Shown piece by piece: positions 17,843 to 25,910 of a DNA stretch of 64,000 nucleotides. Origin of the DNA: Kitasatospora sp. MAP5-34 (lineage in GTDB: Bacteria; Actinomycetota; Actinomycetes; Streptomycetales; Streptomycetaceae). How positions within the stretch are numbered: the first letter of the stretch is position 1; every line of letters begins with the position of its first letter. The stretch lies in assembly GCF_029894335.1 (NCBI RefSeq), contig NZ_JARXZC010000012.1, positions 91,166-155,165 on the forward strand. Direction: 5' to 3'. A program made the position numbers and the translations under genes. The notes beneath the pieces were generated by a model, which saw only the letters and a program-made list of their open reading frames with translations, made no database searches and was not told where the DNA came from.

Positions 17843-18480
17843 CTGTTCCGCTCCTTGTACGGCCGGGCCGGAACCATCCGGCCACCCTGTACTTGTCCGG
17901 CTGCCCGCAGGGGTTCCGGATGAATTCTCGAAGCCTGCCGGAGTTCCTTGTCGGCCAGGGCACGCAGCCGGGTGCGGGCCCTGGAGAGCCTGGAACGTAC
18001 GGTGCCGACCGGGATGCCCAGCGCCTCGGCGGCCTCGGGATAGCTGAGGCCGGCCCACACGCACAGGGCGAACACCTCGCGCTCCCCACGCCGGAGTTTC
18101 TCCAACGCGGCTTTGGCAGCCAGGAGTTGCTCGTGGTCGGCGAGGCGGCCGACCAGCTCGTCGGCGAAGTCCGGGGCGGGTTCGGGCGCCGGCATGCGGG
18201 CGAGGGCGGCCGCATGCCGACGGGCGGCCCGAGCCCGGTTGCGCAGCACGTTGACGGTGATGCCCATCAGCCAGGGCCGAGGCGTGGTCCCCTCGTCGCG
18301 GAGCTTGCCCCGCAGGCGCCATGCCTCCAGGAAGACCACTGCCATGACGTCCTCGGCGCCGGCATGGTCACCACTCACCCGGACCGCGTGCTGGCGGACC
18401 GCCTGCGCGTGCTCCTGGAACAACTGCCGGAAGGCGCCGGGATCCCCGGCCCTGATCCGTTCGTGCATCGAAAAGTCCAC
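17839..18480 (-). CDS. ECF RNA polymerase sigma factor
   Basis: 213 residues. Region 2 is near residues 15-80 (AFRQLFQEHAQAV, AEDVMAVVFLEAWRLR, PWLMGITVNVLRN). Region 4 has LRRGEREVFALCVWAGLSY followed by EAAEALGIPVGTVRSRLSRA, the helix-turn-helix. It directs polymerase to a small stress regulon. It is translationally coupled to the CU044_5270-type gene and is a clear paralogue of the sigma factor at 54793-55437. Confidence 0.9.
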   Translation of the reverse strand: MDFSMHERIRAGDPGAFRQLFQEHAQAVRQHAVRVSGDHAGAEDVMAVVFLEAWRLRGKLRDEGTTPRPWLMGITVNVLRNRARAARRHAAALARMPAPEPAPDFADELVGRLADHEQLLAAKAALEKLRRGEREVFALCVWAGLSYPEAAEALGIPVGTVRSRLSRARTRLRALADKELRQASRIHPEPLRAAGQVQGGRMVPARPYKERNR

Positions 18481-18562
18481 ACCTGTGGTTGTCCGGCCGA
18501 CACGGAACAGTTCCAGTGATCTGCGTCACGGTCAGGGTGGCCAACTGCTCGCCCGCCCTGGG

Positions 18563-18770
18563 TCAGTTGGTGACGATGATCCGGCGTGCTGGGCAGTCCA
18601 CCCGGATTCGTCCCCCGATGGGAATCACGAGTTGTGGGTCGGCGTGGCCGAGGTCGACGTCGACCACTGCCATGGCGTGGGGGGGCGTACTGCTGCAGAG
18701 CCCGTATGACGGCCTCCCGCTGTTGCCCACCGAGTTCGCACACCACCTCGAACGAGCCCCCACAACGCAG
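18563..18770 (-). pseudogene. small frameshifted gene remnant next to tRNA-Ala
   Basis: Two frames join naturally if one base is removed from the G7 run at 18679-18685. The upstream part reads VVCELGGQQREAVIRALQQY and the downstream part AMAVVDVDLGHADPQLVIP, ending RRIIVTN and a stop. No start codon or 5' portion is present before the tRNA terminator. It looks like the 3' half of an unrecognised small gene, either truly broken or affected by a homopolymer error. Confidence 0.4.
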
Positions 18771-18806
18771 AGATCCCGCCCGATCACAAGGATCGGACGG
18801 GATCTC
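18770..18806 (-). terminator. hairpin downstream of tRNA-Ala
   Basis: GAGATCCCG-x-CCGATC pairs with GATCGG-x-CGGGATCTC around a 5-base loop. It begins 40 bases after the tRNA 3' end in the direction of tRNA transcription. Confidence 0.7.
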
Positions 18807-18843
18807 GTGACCACTCACGAGCAGAACTCGTGAACAGTCGTCG

Positions 18844-18919
<76 letters not shown>

Positions 18920-19021
18920 AACGAGATGAAACTTTAGCACCTTCCGGAGGTGGTCCGTGACCACCCCCGAGGTGGAGCGTCCCCCGCCGCAGGGCGCTGA
19001 CCGGCGGCGGGGGTGGGAGGG

Positions 19022-20098
19022 CTACTCGTTGGCCGCTCGGGGGCGGGTGGCGTAGTCGCTCTCGGGCAGGCGGGTGGAGGGGTCGGCGTACTGGTCGAAG
19101 AGGGGGGTGTTGCGGGCTTCGGTGGTCCGGCCGGAGTCCCAGGTGCCCCGGGCGTTCAGGTCGAGGCCGCGAGTGACCCTGGGGGCCACCGGGGCGGTCA
19201 CGTAGGTGGGCAGCGGGACGGGGACGGGCTCCCAGGAGTCGGGGCCGGCCGCGCTGCGTTCGCGCATGCCGTCCACCCACTCCTCGTGGTCGGTCGCCTC
19301 CACCAGGGCGGAGGCGGTGGCCCCGGGCTGCTCTTCGTGGCCGCCGGGGTCGACGGCCAGGCGCAGGTGCGGGCGCCTGGTGTCGACCGGGTGTGCCGCG
19401 TCGTGCGTCACGCTGCGGGCGGTACGGCGCTGGACGGGTTCCGACTGCTCCTCGCGGGCGCGGGCCCGCTCGCGGTCGCGCAGCCGCTCGGCGGCCTGCG
19501 CCGCCCGGACCCGGTCGAGCTTGACCTCGTACCGGAGGCGTTCGAGCCGCCGCAGGTGGCCGATGTACAGGGTGAGGAGGGCCGCCGGCAGGGCCGGGAC
19601 CCAGAGGAAGGCCACCCCCGACACCGCCGCGACCACCGCGCCGATCGCGAAGGCCAGGAACAGCGTGGTGACCATCCGTCGGCGGCGCGCCAGCAGCCTG
19701 GCCCGGCGCTCCCGGTGCTCGCCCTGACTCCGGACCCGCTCCGCCTCGGCGGAGGGGGAGGACAGGCCGTCAGCGGAGGCGGGCGAGGACGAGGGCAGGT
19801 CTGGGACCGGCTCCGGCTCCGGCTCCGCGCCGGAAGCCGGTACCAGGTCGCCACCCTCGGGACCGCCCTGGGGTTCGTCACGCGTTCCGTCGCGTGTTTC
19901 GTCGCGTGTTTCGTCGCCCAGGGCCCGGGACGCCCGCCGCTCCAAGGCCGAACGGCCGGCCAGCAGGCGGATCGCGGTACTGAAGCGTTCCGTCGGACGG
20001 GCTTCGTTGAGCTCGTCCTGCCTGCGGAGCCACATCGGCACCAGATAGGCAGCCCATGCCCCTACGATGACCGCGTAGATAAGGCCGCTACTGCTCAC
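19022..20098 (-). CDS. sepX: SepX / GlpR-type divisome membrane protein
   Basis: 358 residues. An N-terminal membrane helix (SSGLIYAVIVGAWAAYLVP) is followed by the conserved PMWLRRQDE motif. An acidic linker contains a short tandem repeat (DETRDETRDGTRDEP). A helical hairpin in the membrane follows (LFLAFAIGAVVAAVSGVAFL and ALPAALLTLYIGHLRRLERL), then a long basic and disordered C-terminus. This is the layout of Streptomyces SepX and Corynebacterium GlpR, the membrane receptor of the MoeA-like Glp protein in septation. The moeA/glp gene lies 3 genes upstream on the same strand. An unusually AT-rich stretch (about 20155-20260) precedes the start and probably holds the promoter. Confidence 0.82.
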   Translation of the reverse strand: MSSSGLIYAVIVGAWAAYLVPMWLRRQDELNEARPTERFSTAIRLLAGRSALERRASRALGDETRDETRDGTRDEPQGGPEGGDLVPASGAEPEPEPVPDLPSSSPASADGLSSPSAEAERVRSQGEHRERRARLLARRRRMVTTLFLAFAIGAVVAAVSGVAFLWVPALPAALLTLYIGHLRRLERLRYEVKLDRVRAAQAAERLRDRERARAREEQSEPVQRRTARSVTHDAAHPVDTRRPHLRLAVDPGGHEEQPGATASALVEATDHEEWVDGMRERSAAGPDSWEPVPVPLPTYVTAPVAPRVTRGLDLNARGTWDSGRTTEARNTPLFDQYADPSTRLPESDYATRPRAANE

Positions 20099-20248
20099 GT
20101 TTCACACGGTACGGGCGTGGGGGAAGCCCCGGCAGCAATTTGGCACGGCGTGTCGTGTGATCAAGCTGATTCTCAGACTATTTTGCCGGTATTTGTGACC
20201 ACTCGGCAGGTCGGCGATGCCATATCGATATCTATTTCGAACATATAT

Positions 20249-20872
20249 TCAATTACCGTACGGCCGGGTGCTCCTGATCGACCGCCAGCGCTCGAGCATC
20301 CCCTCCGGGACCTCCTCGATCGTCAGGGCGTACACCAGGTGGTCCCGCCAGTCGCCGTCGATATGGAGATAGCGGGGCCGCATTCCCTCCTCGCGGAAGC
20401 CCAGCTTCTCCACCACCCGGCGGCTCGGGCGGTTCTCCGGCCGGATGCAGACCTCGATCCGGTGCAGGCCCAGCACCGAGAAGCAGTAGTCCACGGCGAG
20501 GGCCACCGCCGTCGGCATGATGCCCCGACCGGCCACCCCCTCGTCGACCCAGTAGCCGACGTTGGCCGAGCACATCGAGCCCCAGGTGATCCCGCCCACC
20601 GTGAGCTGGCCGACCAGTCGGCCCTGGTGGAGCACCACGAACGGCAGCATCCGCCCGGCCCCCGCCTCGCCGCGCAGGTACCGCACCATCTGCCGGTACG
20701 ACGGCCGGGTGCCGCCGCGCCCGGGCGGCGCGGGCGGGACGGTCGCCTCCCAGCGGCGCAGCCAGTCCCGGTTGCGGCGGCTGACCTCCTGCCAGGCGTT
20801 CTGGTCGCGGGCCCGGATCGGGCGCAGCGTCACCTCGCCCTCGTGGAGCTCGACCTGCCAGGCGGCGTTCAG
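20249..20872 (-). CDS. GNAT acetyltransferase, RimJ/RimL type
   Basis: The GNAT core is clear: VTLRPIRARDQNAW at the N-terminus, a central NVGYWVDEGVAGRGIMPTAV (acetyl-CoA binding R/Q-x-x-G-x-A-like loop), then LGLHRIEVCIRPENRPS and VVEKLGFREEGMRPRYLHID. It probably acetylates a protein N-terminus or small amine. The usual start codons give a GTG at 20833. Thirteen codons upstream a CTG overlaps the moaB stop (CTGA) with GGGGAG before it, and the extra residues ([12 protein letters not shown]) look coding. I therefore extend it to a possible CTG start. Confidence 0.8.
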   Translation of the reverse strand: MNAAWQVELHEGEVTLRPIRARDQNAWQEVSRRNRDWLRRWEATVPPAPPGRGGTRPSYRQMVRYLRGEAGAGRMLPFVVLHQGRLVGQLTVGGITWGSMCSANVGYWVDEGVAGRGIMPTAVALAVDYCFSVLGLHRIEVCIRPENRPSRRVVEKLGFREEGMRPRYLHIDGDWRDHLVYALTIEEVPEGMLERWRSIRSTRPYGN

Positions 20873-21363
20873 CTCGCGCTCCCCTCGGCGGCGCGCGGGT
20901 GGTCGCCGCCGGCGAGCTGGTCCACGGCGTGCGCGAGCAGCGGGGCCAGGACCGCGAGGCCGTCCTTGACCCCGCCGGTGGAGCCGGGCAGGTTGACGAT
21001 CAGGGTCCGGCCGGCCAGTCCGGCCAGCCCCCGGGACAGGGCGGAGGTGGGGACCTTCTCCCGCCCGTACGCGCGGACGGACTCGGCGATCCCGGGAATC
21101 TGACGGTCGATCACCCGCGCGGTCATCTCGGGGGTGAGGTCCATCGGCGAGATGCCGGTGCCGCCGGTGGTGAGGACGACGTCGTACCCGGCGGCGACGG
21201 CCGCGCGCAGCGCCGCCTCCACGGGCTCGCCGTCGGGAACGACCTGCGGGCCGTCGACGGCGAAGCCCATCTCCCGCAGCCCGGAGACCAGCAGCGGGCC
21301 ACCCTTGTCCTCGTACACCCCGGCGGAGGCCCGGTTGGAGACGGTGACGGCGAGCGCCCTCAC
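20869..21363 (-). CDS. moaB: molybdopterin adenylyltransferase-family protein (MoaB/MogA)
   Basis: 164 residues, the normal length. The family motif [17 protein letters not shown] lies near the centre, [16 protein letters not shown] near the N-terminus, and [17 protein letters not shown] near the C-terminus. The family binds molybdopterin and adenylates it for metal insertion. Its start overlaps the moaC stop by 4 bases, and its own stop overlaps the next gene, so moaC-moaB-GNAT are coupled. Confidence 0.92.
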   Translation of the reverse strand: MRALAVTVSNRASAGVYEDKGGPLLVSGLREMGFAVDGPQVVPDGEPVEAALRAAVAAGYDVVLTTGGTGISPMDLTPEMTARVIDRQIPGIAESVRAYGREKVPTSALSRGLAGLAGRTLIVNLPGSTGGVKDGLAVLAPLLAHAVDQLAGGDHPRAAEGSAS

Positions 21364-21878
21364 TGCTGGATCTCCGAAGACTGCTGGGCCTCCGACGGCG
21401 CGTGCCAGTCGCCGCTCTTGCCGCCGGTCTTGGTGAGCACCCGGACGTCCTCGATGGTGGCGCCCTTGTCGACAGCCTTCACCATGTCGATCACGGTCAG
21501 CCCGGCGACGGCGACCGCCGTGAGGGCCTCCATCTCGACGCCCGTACGGTCGGCGGTCTTCACGGTCGCGGTGATCTCGACGGCTTCGTCGGTCACGGTG
21601 AGCTCGACCTTGACGCCGGAGATGGCGATCGGGTGGCAGAGCGGGATGAGGTCGGGGGTCTTCTTGGCCCCCATGATCCCGGCGATCCGCGCGACGGCGA
21701 GGGCGTCGCCCTTGGGGACGCCCTCGCCGCGCAGCAGCTCGATCACGCGCGGTGCGACCCGCACCCGTCCGGCGGCCACCGCCGTCCGTACGGTGGTGGC
21801 CTTCTCGGAAACGTCGACCATGCGGGCGGCGCCGGTGTCGTCGACGTGGGTGAGGCGGTCGCCGGTGGGTCCGGTCAC
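21360..21878 (-). CDS. moaC: cyclic pyranopterin monophosphate synthase MoaC
   Basis: 172 residues. Characteristic motifs are [58 protein letters not shown] and LTKTGGKSG. It converts the MoaA product to cyclic pyranopterin monophosphate, the first committed pterin of molybdenum cofactor. It lies 56 bases after moeA and is coupled to moaB by a 4-base overlap. Confidence 0.95.
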   Translation of the reverse strand: MTGPTGDRLTHVDDTGAARMVDVSEKATTVRTAVAAGRVRVAPRVIELLRGEGVPKGDALAVARIAGIMGAKKTPDLIPLCHPIAISGVKVELTVTDEAVEITATVKTADRTGVEMEALTAVAVAGLTVIDMVKAVDKGATIEDVRVLTKTGGKSGDWHAPSEAQQSSEIQQ

Positions 21879-21934
21879 GGTGAAACTCCAGAGGTACGGG
21901 GCGAATACCGCGCTACCGTACCTCCCCGGCCACC

Positions 21935-23236
21935 TCAGCCCGTGAGAAGGACCACATCCACGGTGCTGTCAGCCGGTACGGAGGTGACGGACTCCGGTAC
22001 GACGATCAGGCAGTTGGCCTTCGCGAGCGCACCGACAAGGTGCGAGCCCTCGCCGCCGATCGGCCGGACGAAGCCGTCGGAGTACCAGCCGCGCAGGAAC
22101 TGCCGCCGCCCGGCCGGGGAGCGCAGTTCGGCGGCGCAGACCGCCCGGACGACCGGCCGGTGGATGTCGGGGGCGCCGAGCATGGTCCGGATCACCGGGC
22201 GGACGAAGAGCTCGAAGGAGATGTACGCGCTGACCGGGTTGCCGGGGAGGGCCAGCAGCGGGACGCCGTCGCCGATCCGCCCGAACCCCTGCGGCTTGCC
22301 GGGCTGCATCCGCAGCCGCCGGAAGTCCACGCCGCCGTACGACTCGAAGACCTCCTTGACCACGTCGTACGCACCGACGCTGACCCCGCCGCTGGTGACG
22401 ATCAGGTCGGCCCGGCCGAACTGGTCCTCCAGGACGGCCCGCAGGACCGCCGCGTCGTCGGGTACGCCGCCGACGCGGTAGGCGATGGCTCCGGCGTCCA
22501 GGGCGGCGGCGGTGAGGGTGAAGCTGTTCGAGTCGGAGATCTGGCCGGGGCCGACCGGGTCGCCGGGCTGGACGAGTTCGCTGCCGGTGGAGAGCACCAC
22601 GACGCGCGGGCGCGGACGGACCCGGACGGTGCCCCGGCCGATCGCGGCGAGCAGCCCGAGCTGAGTGGGGCCGAGCAGGGTCCCGGCGGTGAGGACTTCG
22701 TCCCCGGTGGCGATGTCGCTGCCCCGGCGGCGGATGTGGGCGCCCTCGGAGACCGGCTGGAGCACCCGGACCTCCTCGTCCGCGACCGGCGCGCCCATGC
22801 TGTCGGCGGCCCGGCCGGTGCCGGTGCCGCCGTCCGTCCACTCGACGGGGGCGACGGCCTCCGCGCCGGGCGGCATCGGGGCACCGGTCATGATCCGGGC
22901 GGCCTGGCCGGGGCCGACCTTGGGGAGATCACCCGCGCCCGCCGCGATGTCACCGATCACGGTGAGCACCGAGGGGTACTGCGAGGTGGCGCCCACGGTG
23001 TCGGCGGTGCGGACGGCGTAACCGTCCATCGAGCTGTTGTCGAAGGGCGGCAGATCACCGGTGGCGACCACGTCCTCGACCAGCCGGCAGCCCTGCGCGT
23101 CGAGCAGTTGCAGCTCGATCGCGGGCAGCGGGGTGATCTGCCCGAGGACGTCGGCGAGGTGCTCGTCGACCGTCCACATACGCGGGACCGGGCCCTCGGA
23201 CTCCGTGCAGCAGCTGCTCTCCGTGGACCCGGTCAT
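21935..23236 (-). CDS. moeA: molybdopterin molybdotransferase MoeA / gephyrin-like Glp
   Basis: 433 residues from the ATG at 23236. MoeA motifs are [55 protein letters not shown] and [20 protein letters not shown]. The protein inserts molybdate into adenylated molybdopterin. In Actinobacteria a MoeA-like paralogue (Glp) also binds FtsZ and the membrane receptor GlpR/SepX. Synteny with sepX favours this copy being Glp or bifunctional (inference). The ribosome binding site GAGG sits very close to the chosen start; a start at MWTVDEHL is possible. Confidence 0.9.
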   Translation of the reverse strand: MTGSTESSCCTESEGPVPRMWTVDEHLADVLGQITPLPAIELQLLDAQGCRLVEDVVATGDLPPFDNSSMDGYAVRTADTVGATSQYPSVLTVIGDIAAGAGDLPKVGPGQAARIMTGAPMPPGAEAVAPVEWTDGGTGTGRAADSMGAPVADEEVRVLQPVSEGAHIRRRGSDIATGDEVLTAGTLLGPTQLGLLAAIGRGTVRVRPRPRVVVLSTGSELVQPGDPVGPGQISDSNSFTLTAAALDAGAIAYRVGGVPDDAAVLRAVLEDQFGRADLIVTSGGVSVGAYDVVKEVFESYGGVDFRRLRMQPGKPQGFGRIGDGVPLLALPGNPVSAYISFELFVRPVIRTMLGAPDIHRPVVRAVCAAELRSPAGRRQFLRGWYSDGFVRPIGGEGSHLVGALAKANCLIVVPESVTSVPADSTVDVVLLTG

Positions 23237-23261
23237 CGCCTCACACTCGCAATCTAAGTCG

Positions 23262-24182
23262 TCAGCCCTGCATCTCGGTGGCCACGAACTCCTTGAGGAA
23301 GGACCGGAAGTCCGGACCAAGGTCCTCGCGCTCGCAGGCCAGTCGGACGATAGCGCGAAGGTAGTCCGCGCGGTCGCCCGTGTCATAACGGCGGCCCTTG
23401 AAGAGCACACCGTGCACCGGACCGCCGGCCGTCTCGTCACGGGTGGCGAGCTCGCGCAGGGCGTCGGTGAGCTGGATCTCGCCGCCACGGCCGGGCGGGG
23501 TCTCGCGCAGCACGTCGAAGACGGCCGGGTCGAGGATGTAGCGGCCGATCACGGCGTAGTTCGACGGGGCGTCAGCCGTCTCGGGCTTCTCGACCAGGTC
23601 GGTGATCCGGAAGACGTCCTCGCCGAAGCCGTTCGCCTTGACGGCGGCGCAGCCGTACAGGTGGATCTGCGCGGGGTCGACCTCCATCAGCGCGACGACC
23701 GAGCCGCCGAGCTCCTGCTGCACCTCGATCATGCGGGCCAGCAGCGGGTCGCGCGGGTCGATCAGGTCGTCACCGAGCAGGACGGCGAACGGCTGGCCGG
23801 CCACGTGCTGTTCGGCGACCGAGACGGCGTGGCCGAGGCCCTTGGGGTCGCCCTGGCGGACGTAGTGCATGTTGGCGAGGTCGACGGACTCCTGGACGCG
23901 GCGCAGCCGGTCGAGGTCGCCCTTGCGGGAGAGCAGCTCCTCCAGCTCGTACGCGCGGTCGAAGTGGTCCTCCAGCGCGCGCTTGTTGCGGCCGGTGACC
24001 ATCAGTATGTCGGAGAGCCCGGCGGCGGCCGCCTCCTCCACGACGTACTGGATGGCCGGCTTGTCGACGACCGGCAGCATCTCCTTGGGGGTCGCCTTGG
24101 TGGCCGGCAGGAAGCGGGTACCCAGCCCTGCGGCGGGCACCACGGCCTTGGTGACAGGGATGCGGGCGTTCGTCTGCGTCAT
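23262..24182 (-). CDS. galU: UTP-glucose-1-phosphate uridylyltransferase GalU
   Basis: 306 residues. The nucleotide-binding signature AVVPAAGLGTRFLPATKATP and KEMLPVVDKPAIQYVVEEA is at the N-terminus, followed by GDDLIDP and ELGGSVVALMEVDP. It makes UDP-glucose for cell-wall and storage polysaccharide synthesis. It is first in the minus-strand run galU-moeA-moaC-moaB-GNAT-sepX, with 25 bases to moeA. Confidence 0.95.
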   Translation of the reverse strand: MTQTNARIPVTKAVVPAAGLGTRFLPATKATPKEMLPVVDKPAIQYVVEEAAAAGLSDILMVTGRNKRALEDHFDRAYELEELLSRKGDLDRLRRVQESVDLANMHYVRQGDPKGLGHAVSVAEQHVAGQPFAVLLGDDLIDPRDPLLARMIEVQQELGGSVVALMEVDPAQIHLYGCAAVKANGFGEDVFRITDLVEKPETADAPSNYAVIGRYILDPAVFDVLRETPPGRGGEIQLTDALRELATRDETAGGPVHGVLFKGRRYDTGDRADYLRAIVRLACEREDLGPDFRSFLKEFVATEMQG

Positions 24183-24252
24183 GCGTCGACCTTACTAAGG
24201 CGCGATTCCGCCGAGCCGAGGGCAGGGTTGACCAGAGATGAATCCCAACCGG

Positions 24253-25215
24253 TCAGGATCCCCCCTCACGCGTGACGGTCACAGCGGAAGCGGTGTGGGC
24301 GGTACTGACGGAGGAGCGGGCGGCCCCTCCGGCACAGACGGACAGATTACCGGTGATTTCCGGAGCTTCGTCCGCCGTGTCCCCTGCTGCGCCGTGGGCC
24401 TTGTCCCGCACGGCCGAGCCCGGCTCGTCGAGGGCGCTGACGTGCTCGAGCGGGTGCCCGCGCGGGTGCTCGTCCGGGTGGTCCCGTGGTCCCTCGCCGG
24501 TGCCGCGCCAGCAGTCGCCGCCCGCCGCGCGGGCCCTGGCCAGGGCGAGGTCGGCGGCGCGCAGCAGCAGGGCGGCGTGGCCGCCGTCGCCGGGCAGTAC
24601 CGCGATGCCGACGGCCGCCGTCAGCCCGTTGCCGCCGACCGGGCGGCTCGGTTCGGGCCCGGCGGCCGACCAGTCCAGCAGGCGGTGCCGCCGGACCGAC
24701 CAGCAGAGCCGCTCGGCGACGTGCACCGCGCCGTCGAAGCCGGTGTCCGGCAGGACGACCAGGAACTCCTCGCCGCCGTAACGGGCGAGGGTGTCGGTGC
24801 GCCGGATCTCCACGCCGAGGCGCTGGGCGAGGTCCCGGAGTATCGTTCCGGCCCGGCCGCGCCCGTGTTCGGCGACGATCGCGTCGAACCCGGCGATCTC
24901 CAGCATCAGCAGGGCGAGCGGCGGCGGCTCCTCGCCGTGGTCGGCCCGGCGGGTCCGCTCCACCTCCCGGCCCAGGGTGAGCTGGAGGTGGCGGTAGTTC
25001 CACACGCCGGTGAGCGGGTCGCAGGAGGCGGTGCGCTGCAGGGTCGCCCGTTCGACCTCCAACTCGGCGATCTGCTGCCGGAGTACGGCCTCCCGCTGCC
25101 CCGCGCCCGCCGCGACCCGGCGCAGCCGCAGCCCGGCCACCGCCGCCGTGGCCAGCGCGGGAGCGCTGAGCAGGGCGAGGGCCTGGACCAGGAGTGGGCT
25201 GGATGGGCTGGACAT
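24253..25215 (-). CDS. membrane-anchored GGDEF diguanylate cyclase
   Basis: 320 residues from the ATG at 25215 (GGAAGGGAA upstream). One N-terminal membrane segment (LVQALALLSAPALATAAVAG) is followed by a short helical linker. The GGDEF domain begins at SCDPLTGVWNYRHLQ, with the active motif RYGGEEFLVVLPD. An RRTD inhibitory site sits five residues before GGEEF. An intact active site and I-site predict product-inhibited cyclic di-GMP synthesis, which controls development in Streptomyces. The last ~80 residues are His/Asp/Glu/Pro-rich and probably disordered. It is divergent from the cyclo-ligase gene. Confidence 0.85.
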   Translation of the reverse strand: MSSPSSPLLVQALALLSAPALATAAVAGLRLRRVAAGAGQREAVLRQQIAELEVERATLQRTASCDPLTGVWNYRHLQLTLGREVERTRRADHGEEPPPLALLMLEIAGFDAIVAEHGRGRAGTILRDLAQRLGVEIRRTDTLARYGGEEFLVVLPDTGFDGAVHVAERLCWSVRRHRLLDWSAAGPEPSRPVGGNGLTAAVGIAVLPGDGGHAALLLRAADLALARARAAGGDCWRGTGEGPRDHPDEHPRGHPLEHVSALDEPGSAVRDKAHGAAGDTADEAPEITGNLSVCAGGAARSSVSTAHTASAVTVTREGGS

Positions 25216-25328
25216 ACCGGTTCCCTTCCACGTGTCAGGTTGCGTGCGAGCTGCGTACGGGCCGCGTGTCAGGCTCTGCTCGGTCGGCGAGCGCGCCGAG
25301 GGAGCGGAACAGGACAGAGGAGCATCCA

Positions 25329-25910
25329 TTGCACAACGAGAAGCGCGAGTTGAGGTCACGCCTGCTGACGGACCGCCGAGAGCTGCCCCCCGAATGGCGT
25401 GAAACCGCCGCCGCCGCTCTCGCGGAGCACGCGGCCGGGCTCGCCGAACCGGGCCGTACCGTCGCCGCGTACGTCTCGGTCGGCACCGAACCGGGCACCC
25501 GGCCGCTGCTGGACGCGCTCCGCGCCCGGGGCGTACGGGTGCTGCTGCCCGTCCTGCTGCCCGACAACGACCTGGACTGGGCCGAGTACCAGGGCGCCGG
25601 GCAGCTCGCCCCGGCCGGGCGCGGGCTGCTGGAGCCGACCGCGCCCCGGCTCGGGCCGGGGGCGGTCACCGAGGCCGCGCTGGTGCTGCTGCCCGGCCTG
25701 GCGGTGGACCGCCGGGGCCGGCGGCTGGGCCGGGGCGGCGGCAGCTACGACCGGGTGCTGGCCCGGCTCGCGGCGGCCGGGGCGCAGCCGGTACTGGTGA
25801 CGCTGCTCTACCCGCAGGAGCTGCTGGACGAGGTGCCCGCCGAGCCGCACGATCTGCCCGTGGACGCGGCGGTCACCCCGTCGGGGGTCGTCTGGATCAA
25901 CCCGCGCTGA
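25329..25910 (+). CDS. 5-formyltetrahydrofolate cyclo-ligase
   Basis: 193 residues. The start is a TTG at 25329 with GAGGAG 6 bases upstream; no ATG or GTG fits as well. N-terminal NEKRELRSRLLTDRREL, central AAYVSVGTEPGTRPLL, and the ATP-binding loop GRRLGRGGGSYDRVL identify MTHFS. The enzyme converts 5-formyl-THF to 5,10-methenyl-THF with ATP hydrolysis. Its 3' end overlaps the convergent acylase gene by 14 bases. Confidence 0.9.
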   Translation: MHNEKRELRSRLLTDRRELPPEWRETAAAALAEHAAGLAEPGRTVAAYVSVGTEPGTRPLLDALRARGVRVLLPVLLPDNDLDWAEYQGAGQLAPAGRGLLEPTAPRLGPGAVTEAALVLLPGLAVDRRGRRLGRGGGSYDRVLARLAAAGAQPVLVTLLYPQELLDEVPAEPHDLPVDAAVTPSGVVWINPR

